This document shows, piece after piece, positions 1-5,881 of a DNA stretch of 64,000 nt (position 1 is its first letter; each line of letters starts with the position of its first letter). The notes beneath the pieces were generated by a model. The model was given only the letters and a program-made list of their open reading frames with translations. It was not told the origin of the DNA and ran no database searches. Source of the DNA: an uncultured Dorea sp. (GTDB lineage: Bacteria; Bacillota; Clostridia; Lachnospirales; Lachnospiraceae); contig CAJUAM010000013.1 in assembly GCA_910584615.1 (NCBI GenBank), forward strand, positions 1 through 64,000, in the 5' to 3' direction. The position numbers and the translations under genes were made by a program.

Positions 1-9
1 ATAATTTTG

Positions 10-15
10 TACCTC
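10..15 (-). promoter_or_regulatory. Possible ribosome binding site of a divergent gene lying off-window
   Basis: Read on the minus strand this is GGAGGT, a near-perfect Shine-Dalgarno, followed by ten A/T-rich bases that run off the window. A gene reading leftwards may begin just outside position 1. The start codon cannot be seen, so this is only suggestive. Confidence 0.3.
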
Positions 16-106
16 CTGTATTTAAAGTATGGTTTATAGTTTCTTTTATGTTGGAATTTCACCCTGGAAGTATTCAGCCGCCGCCGGTCGCTGTTGGGAT
101 ATTCTA

Positions 107-139
107 GGCGGTTCCAACCCCGCCGGAATTTTGTTTTGT
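107..139 (+). terminator. Weak hairpin followed by a T-rich run
   Basis: GGCGG (107-111) pairs with CCGCC (120-124) around a short loop and is followed by a broken T-rich stretch. No plus-strand gene is seen upstream within the window, so it would end something entering from the left. The T run is interrupted and the call is weak. Confidence 0.3.
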
Positions 140-160
140 TGTTTGCTATGGTTATATAAT

Positions 161-257
161 ACATGATAATAGACGAAAATGCAATATGTAATAATACACA
201 AAAATAGACGATTTGAACAGGCGGTTTATTGTGTAAAATGCTACACGAAAATAGACG
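161..257 (+). repeat. Three copies of a 15-bp operator-like motif upstream of the XRE gene
   Basis: Copies at 161-175, 196-210 and 243-257 fit the consensus ACAYRAWAATAGACK, all in the same orientation, with start-to-start spacing of 35 and 47 bp. The third copy abuts the -35 box at 258. Two more copies lie at 956-970 and 981-995, next to a second, similar promoter. This arrangement suggests binding sites for the regulator at 315-563. That role is inferred; the repeats themselves are visible. Confidence 0.75.
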
Positions 258-286
258 TTGACAAATAAACAAAAATCTATTATCAT
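258..286 (+). promoter_or_regulatory. Promoter of the XRE/GIY-YIG pair
   Basis: TTGACA at 258-263, 17 bp spacer, TATCAT at 281-286. The start codon at 315 follows with an AAAGGCGGTG ribosome site. An operator-like repeat abuts the -35 box, and a degenerate copy seems to lie in the spacer, so autoregulation is likely. Confidence 0.7.
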
Positions 287-314
287 ATATTATATATAGA
301 AAGGCGGTGAAACC

Positions 315-563
315 ATGAGCGGAACTATAAATAAAACTCCGTATGGCACAAATGGAATTATAGACTTCTCCCGATTGTGGGAGTTGATGGAGCGTAAAGG
401 ATATAATAAACAATGGCTTAAAAATAATGGTATTCATTCTAATACAGTTGCAAAGTTGACAAAAAACGAGAATATAACTTGTGAGGTTATTGCTAATTTA
501 TGCAATTTATTAAACTGCCAGATTTGGGAAATCATGGAATATAAAAAGGGTGATAAGCAATGA
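315..563 (+). CDS. Small XRE/Cro-type helix-turn-helix regulator
   Basis: This 82-residue protein is almost entirely one Cro/C1-type helix-turn-helix domain (about residues 16-75). It has the usual pattern of a first helix, the HSNTVAKL recognition segment and the closing CNLLNCQIWEIMEY helix. Such small regulators bind short operators near their own promoter. Its stop overlaps the next start as ATGA (560-563), so it is translationally coupled to the GIY-YIG nuclease gene. Five copies of a 15-bp motif around the promoters at 258 and 972 are the obvious candidate sites. The family call is firm; the target is inferred. Confidence 0.8.
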   Translation: MSGTINKTPYGTNGIIDFSRLWELMERKGYNKQWLKNNGIHSNTVAKLTKNENITCEVIANLCNLLNCQIWEIMEYKKGDKQ

Positions 564-961
564 AAGAGGAAATAAGTATACCTGATATAAAAACCGGCGG
601 GGTATATGCACTAATCAACAGAAATACCGGGAGGATGTATATAGGGGAAACCGAAGACATTAGAAGAAGATGCAAAGCGCATATAAATCTATTGAAATCA
701 GGTAAGCATAATAATTCAGAATTACAAAATGATTATAATAATAATTATCCATTTGAAATAATTGTATTGTCTGAAATTACCGGAAGATGCAATTCCGAGA
801 AAAGGCTGTGTGCAGAAGATTATTATATAGAATGTTTCCGTCGGCGTGGAATCAAATTATATAATAGTGAAAATGATAAAAATACTAAAGAAAGTTTTTT
901 TATTTTAGCATCAAGGAATGACGCTTCTATAAACAATGTAATAAAAATGATAAATACATGA
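560..961 (+). CDS. GIY-YIG nuclease domain protein
   Basis: A 133-residue single-domain protein with the GIY-YIG fold. GVY stands at residues 14-16 and YIG at 27-29, then an Arg-rich helix (35-37) with His41, an HNNSELQ segment and a likely metal-binding Glu86 before YYI. Related stand-alone nucleases occur in phages and mobile elements as homing-type endonucleases; some are restriction or repair enzymes. No extra DNA-binding domain is visible, so cleavage specificity cannot be guessed. It is coupled to the XRE gene by a 4-bp overlap and lies in accessory DNA, so a mobile-element role under tight repression is plausible. Confidence 0.8.
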   Translation: MKEEISIPDIKTGGVYALINRNTGRMYIGETEDIRRRCKAHINLLKSGKHNNSELQNDYNNNYPFEIIVLSEITGRCNSEKRLCAEDYYIECFRRRGIKLYNSENDKNTKESFFILASRNDASINNVIKMINT

Positions 962-995
962 AAATAGACTATTGACAAATACACGATAATAGACT
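956..995 (+). repeat. Two further copies of the 15-bp operator-like motif
   Basis: Copies at 956-970 and 981-995 match the motif seen upstream of the XRE gene. The first ends one base before the -35 box at 972; the second fills nearly the whole spacer and touches the -10 box. A protein bound here would block RNA polymerase. This is the strongest reason to read the repeats as operators. Confidence 0.75.
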
Positions 996-1000
996 ATAAT
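972..1000 (+). promoter_or_regulatory. Consensus promoter with operator in its spacer
   Basis: TTGACA at 972-977, exactly 17 bp, TATAAT at 995-1000: a perfect sigma-70-type promoter. The spacer is itself a copy of the 15-bp repeat. It drives the 46-codon gene at 1057 and resembles the promoter at 258-286 in sequence, including the bases after TTGACA. Confidence 0.85.
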
Positions 1001-1056
1001 ATAATTGTCAAGAGGGAAACCGAATGACAATAACCCGAAAGGGAGAAAGGGGAAAC

Positions 1057-1197
1057 ATGGAACGTATGACGAAAGAAGAAATGCAGAGGTTTTTGAACCG
1101 AGAAGCTGAAAAAGGGAGTACCGAGATAGAAGCATTAAAGGCATTAGCCGAAATACTCGGAATCAAGTTCCCGGGGCAAAAAGAAAAGGCTGAATAA
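1057..1197 (+). CDS. Small acidic/basic hypothetical protein (46 aa)
   Basis: A 46-codon frame from ATG at 1057 to TAA at 1195-1197. It is preceded by GGGAGAAAGGGG, a strong ribosome site, and by the perfect promoter at 972-1000. The peptide is rich in Glu, Lys and Ala and looks like two short helices; no family is recognised. Because its promoter shares operators with the XRE/GIY-YIG pair it probably belongs to the same regulatory unit. The well-placed promoter and ribosome site argue that it is real. Confidence 0.55.
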   Translation: MERMTKEEMQRFLNREAEKGSTEIEALKALAEILGIKFPGQKEKAE

Positions 1198-1216
1198 TCA
1201 GCCAGGAACACAGAAA

Positions 1217-1238
1217 GGGCGGCGAACGAAAGCCGCCC
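1217..1238 (+). other. Perfect 7-bp hairpin after the small gene
   Basis: GGGCGGC (1217-1223) pairs with GCCGCCC (1232-1238) around an 8-base loop. There is no T run, so it is not a standard intrinsic terminator. It may stabilise the 3' end of the upstream transcript. Confidence 0.5.
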
Positions 1239-1556
1239 AAACTGTAAAAATAGAGTAGCATAGATATTGATATAAATCAAGAAATTTTAGAAGGCGAAAC
1301 ATATGTTCAATACAATTGTTTGGAAGACGGGGGATTTTGCGGAAGGCTCTGATTATGAGCTTGTGAAAGAAGAATAATATTATATCCAAGGCATTTTATT
1401 CAGGAGTTGAAACGTAAGCCTATAGCTGTCAAGAATGGAATTAGTAGCTACAAAGAAAGCAAGATTCAGAACCTAAAGCTTGTTAGACTGGCAAAGGTTG
1501 AAAACTAAAAAAAGTATAAGAATGCATATGATTGTCTTGTACTAATTCTAGCGCTC
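1239..1556. other. Degraded stretch without an intact gene
   Basis: No complete gene is seen. One open stretch in frame from about 1359 ends at TAA 1506-1508 and encodes a basic peptide containing NGISSYKESKIQNLKLV. It has no start codon in place, and stops in neighbouring frames suggest a decayed gene. I do not recognise its family. The stretch ends where recognisable substrate-binding-protein sequence begins, so a second old junction probably lies near 1556. Confidence 0.5.
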
Positions 1557-1785
1557 CATTTGGAGCTGATAAGACAATGACAGCTGTTATTTCCGGCAGT
1601 GCTGATATCGGGTTTATGGGTTCAGAGGCTTCTATTTATACTTACAATGAAGGCGCTAACGATTATGTTGTTAACTTTGCCCAGCTTACTCAGCGTGCCG
1701 GGAATTTTCTTGTAGCACGTAAGGAGATGCCGGACTTCAAATGGGAAGATTTAAAAGGTAAGGATGTACTTGGAGGAAGAAAGGG
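1557..1785 (+). pseudogene. Middle part of an NMT1/SsuA-type substrate-binding protein, truncated at both ends
   Basis: The frame encodes FGADKTMTAVISGSADIGF, then a GSEASIYTYNEG segment and KGKDVLGGRKG, all typical of ABC substrate-binding proteins of the NMT1/THI5/SsuA type. The start codon, signal peptide and roughly the first 70-100 residues are missing upstream. At 1784-1785 the frame is cut by a mobile element; the remaining part continues at 4965. Joining base 1785 to 4965 restores a Gly codon and the family sequence GGRKGGMPEM in frame. The gene is therefore broken twice and cannot make a working binding protein. Confidence 0.85.
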
Positions 1786-1810
1786 TGTTCACCAGCGTAC
1801 TATGTAAATC
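1760..1810 (+). other. Left attachment site (attL) of the serine-recombinase element
   Basis: Left of the GG at 1784-1785 the sequence is substrate-binding-protein gene; right of it the protein similarity is lost at once. Comparison with the right junction leaves only these two bases shared, which is the size of the crossover dinucleotide used by large serine recombinases. Exact arm lengths cannot be determined by eye. Confidence 0.75.
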
Positions 1811-1870
1811 TTGAAACGATGATTATATTATGCGGCTGGGTCGATAGCATGGGCAGTGAGAAAGTGGTGC

Positions 1871-1899
1871 TTCATTTTTATTTTTTGCTCTGTTATAAT
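1871..1899 (+). promoter_or_regulatory. Likely cutC promoter (extended -10)
   Basis: TATAAT at 1894-1899 is preceded by TGT, making an extended -10, with a poor -35 (TTCATT, 1871-1876) 17 bp upstream. It lies inside the element, about 75 bp before the cutC start. Confidence 0.5.
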
Positions 1900-1976
1900 T
1901 AAGTAAATTGGACAAATATCTTTATGATTTGATTGAGATACCATTATTATATGAGAAATAGGAAAAGAGGCTGGAT

Positions 1977-2753
1977 ATGAAACCAAACTTAGAAGTATGT
2001 GTTGATTCTGTAGAATCTGCCCTGAATGCGCAGGCAGGAGGAGCAGACCGTCTTGAGGTCTGTTCGAATCTTATCATTGGCGGGACAACTCCCGGCGTTA
2101 GTCAGTTTAAGCAGATCCGAGATATATGTGAGATAGAGTTAAGGGTATTGATACGTCCGAGATTTGGAGATTTTTTGTACACGGATGCAGAATTTCAGAT
2201 GATGAAAGAAGATATTTTAATGTTTGGTGAGTTAGGAGCCGACGGAATAGCTGTGGGATGTCTGAAAGCAGATGGGAGTATAGATATGGAACAGATGAGG
2301 GCGCTCAGAGAATGTGCAGGACCCATGAAACTTACAATGCACAGGGCGTTTGATGTATGCAGAGATCCTTATGAGGCTTTGGAAGAGGCGGTTGGGCTGG
2401 GGATTGATACGATTCTTACCTCGGGGCAGGCAGCAGTATGCACAGAGGGCATAAGGATCCTTGAGCGGCTGGTTTCCAAGGCAGGGGATCAGATTGAGGT
2501 TATGGCAGGCAGCGGGGTGAACGCTGGGGTTATCAGGCAGATGGTGGAGAGGACACATGTGTTGAGCTTTCATATGTCTGGAAAGCAGATGATAGACAGC
2601 GGGATGATTTACCGGAAACCGGATATCAACATGGGACTTTCATGTTTTAGTGAGTACAGCATTATAAGAACTGACAAGGAAGAGGTAAAAAAAGCAAGAC
2701 AGGCACTTTTAGAATCTCTTAAAAAGTACCGGACGGACAGGCAAGATTGTTGA
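1977..2753 (+). CDS. cutC: CutC family TIM-barrel protein
   Basis: A 258-residue protein matching CutC over its full length. The early EVCVDSVESALNAQ and GADRLEVCSNL segments, the GGTTPG turn and the later LTMHRAFDV and VMAGSGVN segments fit the (beta/alpha)8 fold. CutC was first linked to copper tolerance in Escherichia coli, but its biochemical role is not settled. ATG at 1977 follows GAGGCTGG, a modest ribosome site. It is the only clear cargo gene of the mobile element. Cysteines and histidines are present but no clear copper motif is visible, so a copper role here is only by family name. Confidence 0.85.
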   Translation: MKPNLEVCVDSVESALNAQAGGADRLEVCSNLIIGGTTPGVSQFKQIRDICEIELRVLIRPRFGDFLYTDAEFQMMKEDILMFGELGADGIAVGCLKADGSIDMEQMRALRECAGPMKLTMHRAFDVCRDPYEALEEAVGLGIDTILTSGQAAVCTEGIRILERLVSKAGDQIEVMAGSGVNAGVIRQMVERTHVLSFHMSGKQMIDSGMIYRKPDINMGLSCFSEYSIIRTDKEEVKKARQALLESLKKYRTDRQDC

Positions 2754-2801
2754 AGCTCTTCATAGATTACTTATAAGGTAACTCTGAAAGGAAGCGAAAC
2801 A

Positions 2802-2987
2802 TTGACAAAACCTGCATATTATCTCTGGAGATCAGATTTTCAGAATGAAGCTGCTTTATTACAGGAGAAAAAGAAATATACCGGTTTGGGTTTCCGGGTT
2901 GTAATTTATCAGGACGGGAAAAAGAATATACAAGATGGTCTGAAAGCACTTATCAAAAATAATTATAAGAGTGATTTTTATATTTGA
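2802..2987 (+). CDS. Small conserved-looking hypothetical protein with TTG start (61 aa)
   Basis: The frame starts with TTG at 2802, eight bases after GAAAGGAAG, and encodes 61 residues with an orderly alpha/beta look: YYLWRSDFQNEAALLQEKK, then GLGFRVVIYQDGKK and a Lys-rich end. It sits between cutC and the recombinase inside the element. I do not recognise a named family. Its position suggests a gene that travels with the recombinase, perhaps a directionality factor, but nothing in the sequence proves this. There is no ATG in a good position, so the TTG start is the best choice. Confidence 0.55.
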   Translation: MTKPAYYLWRSDFQNEAALLQEKKKYTGLGFRVVIYQDGKKNIQDGLKALIKNNYKSDFYI

Positions 2988-3050
2988 ATATAAGATACGG
3001 TTCATATTTATATTGTACTAATGATGTAAATCATATAAAGGAGAATATAT

Positions 3051-4988
3051 ATGAACGCAGGATATGTAAGGCTGTCAAAAGATGATGATAAACGCAGTTA
3101 TATTTCTATTGAAAACCAAAAATTGATCATCAGCCAGTATGCTGCTTCGCAGAATTTAGTCGTAGACCGCTGGTATGAAGACGACGGGGTGTCCGGCTAT
3201 AAATTTGACCGGCCCGGATTTAATAGGCTGATGGATGATCTGGAGAAAGATATTGATTTGGTATTTGTCAAGGATTTTTCCAGACTTGGACGTCACAACG
3301 CAAAAGTATTACTGCTGTTGGATGAATTTAAAGAACGCAGGAAACGCCTGATAGTGATTGATGATAATTATGATTCCTGCTCGCCGGATGATGATGTGAT
3401 AGGAATTAAAACGTGGTATAATGAAAAATATGTGAAAGATACCAGTAAGAAAATCCGGCGTGTTCTGGGAGCGCGCCAAAAAGAGGGAACACTTCTGACA
3501 CATGTACCATTTGGGTATAAGAGAAATGAAAAGAATAAAGAGATTATTGAAATCGTACCAAATGAAGCAGAACAGATAAAACAGATCTATGAACTCTATA
3601 CGCAAGGTTTGGGATATAGAAAAATAGCTGCGTACCTGACAGAACATTTTATTCCTACACCGTCTGCTGCCCGTCATGAGCGAGAACTTTCTGAAGGCAG
3701 GATAAGTAAAAGGAAGGTGGTTTTGGAATGGTCTGACAGTATGGTAAAGAGTATATTGGACAATGATTTTTATATTGGGACTTATCGTCTTCATAAACGC
3801 GCAAGAGCCGCGGTGCATGGAAAAGACAAACGGGTTCCGAAAGAAGAACAATATATTTTTGAGAATCATCACGAGCCTGTTATTGATAAAATGACTTTTG
3901 AACTGGTGCAGGATATGAAGACAAAACGCGTAAAAACAAATTACCGTGGGAGCCACAGACCGTGGATGGGAACAAAAACTGCCAATCCCTTTGGAACATG
4001 TCTGTTCTGCAAAGATTGCGGAAGCCGTCTTACGCCTATTGTCCGTAAAACGTCCGGCAGAGAACGAAAATATTATATTTGCAGTACTTATAATACAAAG
4101 GGTAAAAGATATTGCCGGAAAGCACATCTGATTGAAGAGAACGATTTGATGAAAGATATGATAAATTATATCCGTCTTTGCCGTGATTCTTTGTGTGAGA
4201 TGATTGCTGCCTATGATCTGAAAGATTTCGGGATAGAAAAAAAATCTGCAGAAGAGGAGAGGGCAGCAGTCAGGGAAATGATCGAAGGTCAGAAAAGGCA
4301 GTTAAGATCTTTGTTTGCTCAAAAAATCAAGGACTTGGCTTTTCATGGGGGAAATCAAGAATTGATCGCGGAGGGATATGATTCTTTGCAGAATGATATT
4401 TTGGCGCGTATTCATTCGTTAGAACAGCAACTACAGGAGCTTTCCGAGTCCGTATCTGAAACGGCAAACGTAAAGAAAAAGCTGACAACTGCTCTTGAGG
4501 TTATTGATGAGATCATAAAAAACGGAACGTTGAACAGAAAAGATATAGAAATTCTTATTGAGAAAATCGAGGTCGATGAAAGTGGCCTGCCCGAAATCGG
4601 GTTAAAATACGGTATTACCGCATTTATACAATATAGTCCCGCAGAGGCATTAAATCGGAGTGAGAATGAGATCATCCTGAAAGTTATGAAGTTAATATAC
4701 GAAGATAACCGCGGCTTTATCTCTGCAAGGTATTTGTCGGCGAAACTTACGGAAGCAGGATATTTGAAGTCGAAGAAAGCAGTCCTGCCATATATTCGCC
4801 TGATGATAGAAAAGGGACTGGCAGAACCGGCGGAGGATCCGCTTAGACCTTATTTGATCATCAAAACAAAAGAGGAGATCAAGGAACTGATTGCAGACTT
4901 TCAGAAGTGTGTATTTTCTAAGGTGGGTTATGAACCAGATTTACATGATAATGAGGCAGGCAGGCGGTATGCCGGAAATGGTATTTGA
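3051..4988 (+). CDS. Large serine recombinase (integrase) of the element
   Basis: 645 residues as read. The resolvase domain comes first, with catalytic Ser9 in YVRLSKDD and the DFSRLGR active-site motif near 75-81. A recombinase domain follows, then a zinc ribbon with C317, C320, C323 and a later Cys pair, then a coiled-coil stretch near 390-500. This is the layout of large serine integrases. The ribosome site AAAGGAG precedes ATG 3051. The frame passes through the right junction: the last seven residues and the TGA come from host DNA at 4965-4988. In the excised circle the same frame would run 38 codons further, to TAA at 1900-1902. Confidence 0.95.
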   Translation: MNAGYVRLSKDDDKRSYISIENQKLIISQYAASQNLVVDRWYEDDGVSGYKFDRPGFNRLMDDLEKDIDLVFVKDFSRLGRHNAKVLLLLDEFKERRKRLIVIDDNYDSCSPDDDVIGIKTWYNEKYVKDTSKKIRRVLGARQKEGTLLTHVPFGYKRNEKNKEIIEIVPNEAEQIKQIYELYTQGLGYRKIAAYLTEHFIPTPSAARHERELSEGRISKRKVVLEWSDSMVKSILDNDFYIGTYRLHKRARAAVHGKDKRVPKEEQYIFENHHEPVIDKMTFELVQDMKTKRVKTNYRGSHRPWMGTKTANPFGTCLFCKDCGSRLTPIVRKTSGRERKYYICSTYNTKGKRYCRKAHLIEENDLMKDMINYIRLCRDSLCEMIAAYDLKDFGIEKKSAEEERAAVREMIEGQKRQLRSLFAQKIKDLAFHGGNQELIAEGYDSLQNDILARIHSLEQQLQELSESVSETANVKKKLTTALEVIDEIIKNGTLNRKDIEILIEKIEVDESGLPEIGLKYGITAFIQYSPAEALNRSENEIILKVMKLIYEDNRGFISARYLSAKLTEAGYLKSKKAVLPYIRLMIEKGLAEPAEDPLRPYLIIKTKEEIKELIADFQKCVFSKVGYEPDLHDNEAGRRYAGNGI

Positions 4989-4989
4989 G
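4939..4989 (+). other. Right attachment site (attR) of the serine-recombinase element
   Basis: The shared GG is at 4963-4964. Bases from 4965 onwards continue the broken substrate-binding-protein frame (GGC GGT ATG CCG GAA). The recombinase stop codon at 4986-4988 lies on the host side of the junction, so this site overlaps the integrase gene. Confidence 0.75.
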
Positions 4990-5532
4990 TATATCCTGAA
5001 ACAAAATAACATTGACCCGCAGAAGGATGTAAAAATTGATCAAAGTATTGATTTTGGCGCGACAGCAGCGGCATTTTCCGGAGGACAGGGGGATTTTAGC
5101 GTAGAGTTTGAACCATCTGCAACTGCACTTGAAAAGGAGAAGGATGGTTATGTAGTGGCATCTCTTGGAACAGACAGCGGATATGTTCCTTATACCGCCT
5201 TTTCGGCAAAACAAAGCTATATCAAAGACAACCCGGAGGTAGTTCAGGGATTCACCAATGCGCTGCAAAAGGGTATGGATTATGTACAGTCTCATAAGCC
5301 GGAAGAAATTGCCGCAGCTATAGAGCCGCAATTTAAAGAGACGGACCTTGATACGATCACAACAATTGTGAACCGTTACTATGAGCAGGATACATGGAAG
5401 GATAACCTGGTGTTTGAAAAAGAGAGCTTTGAACTTCTCCAGGATATTTTAGAAGAGGCAGGAGAACTTGCAAAGAGAGCGCCTTATGAAGATCTTGTAA
5501 ATGTGGAATTTGCGCAAACTGCAAAGGAATAG
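4965..5532 (+). pseudogene. C-terminal part of the interrupted substrate-binding protein
   Basis: The frame begins at the junction with GGMPEMVFEYILKQNNIDP and goes on for about 189 residues of NMT1/SsuA-type binding-protein sequence. It includes the ATAAAFSGGQGDFSVEFEP ligand-site region and ends at TAA 5530-5532. It continues the fragment at 1557-1785. No start codon or ribosome site of its own is apparent, and an ATG inside the element at 4951 would give an artificial fusion. No permease or ATPase partner lies nearby, so the transporter was probably already incomplete. Confidence 0.85.
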
Positions 5533-5577
5533 GCCTGAGCAAAACGTTAGGTGTTATTATTTTAAAATATATAAATG

Positions 5578-5606
5578 AAGCCGGGGAGAGATCTTCCGGC
5601 TTTATT
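5578..5606 (+). terminator. Terminator after the binding-protein remnant
   Basis: AAGCCGG (5578-5584) pairs with CCGGCTT (5596-5602), followed by TTTATTT. It stands about 45 bp after the pseudogene stop. Confidence 0.7.
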
Positions 5607-5682
5607 TACTGTACAGGGGCGCGGCTGCTGTGTTTCGGACTTTTATCTTCATGAGACGTGATTTTTCGAAAGAGAATATTAT

Positions 5683-5711
5683 TTGCTTGTCTGAAAGATG
5701 TATGTTATGAT
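5683..5711 (+). promoter_or_regulatory. Promoter of the leader RNA and two-component operon
   Basis: TTGCTT at 5683-5688, 17 bp, TATGAT at 5706-5711, with a TGT extended -10. Transcription would start near 5718, some 165 bp before the first start codon, and run straight into the hairpins at 5737-5792. Confidence 0.65.
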
Positions 5712-5717
5712 TGAAAA

Positions 5718-5792
5718 TGAAAAACAGAGAGCTGATGGCTGCCGGCGCAGCCGACGGACATTGGATGAAAGCTAGGTATCTCTAGCTTTTTT
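5718..5792 (+). ncRNA. Short leader or small RNA ending in a strong terminator
   Basis: Between the promoter and the response-regulator gene the sequence forms two perfect hairpins. The first is GGCTGC-CGGC-GCAGCC. The second is AAAGCTAG (5768-5775) with CTAGCTTT (5782-5789), followed by a T run to 5792, a classic intrinsic terminator. The RNA would be about 75 nt. It matches no riboswitch class I can recognise. It could be a stand-alone small RNA or an attenuation leader controlling the downstream operon. The hairpins are seen; the function is open. Confidence 0.55.
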
Positions 5793-5881
5793 ATGTGTAG
5801 TTTACATGAAAAATGAGGATTTTGCAGGAGGATCGTTTGTCTTGCCTGCCGGTTGATATGGCAGGGAAATGGAGGTACAGC

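Larger units (their letters stand above)
1786..4964 (+). mobile_element. 3,179-bp large-serine-recombinase element carrying cutC
   Basis: The element interrupts a substrate-binding-protein gene between two in-frame halves and carries three same-strand genes: cutC, a 61-codon gene and a large serine recombinase. The borders share only a GG dinucleotide, there are no terminal inverted repeats and no long target duplication, as expected for serine integrases. Rejoining 1785 to 4965 restores the host frame exactly. The reconstructed attP would join 4964 to 1786. It carries no conjugation or phage genes, so it resembles a minimal integrative element whose horizontal transfer needs outside help. 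Confidence 0.8.

Noticed and set aside
161..257. Direct repeats as a CRISPR array
   Set aside because: Only three copies of 15 bp with unequal spacing, two more copies 700 bp away next to another promoter, and no cas genes. Operator sites fit better.
1217..1238. Intrinsic terminator after the 46-codon gene
   Set aside because: The stem is perfect but no T run follows, so it is listed only as a hairpin.
3309..4127. Long minus-strand open frame of 272 codons
   Set aside because: It lies wholly inside the serine-recombinase gene on the other strand, has no ribosome site and its translation shows no family motif.
4951..5532. A working substrate-binding protein starting at ATG 4951 or 4891
   Set aside because: The upstream part is integrase sequence read in another frame. 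The real frame begins only at the junction, and signal peptide and N-lobe are missing.
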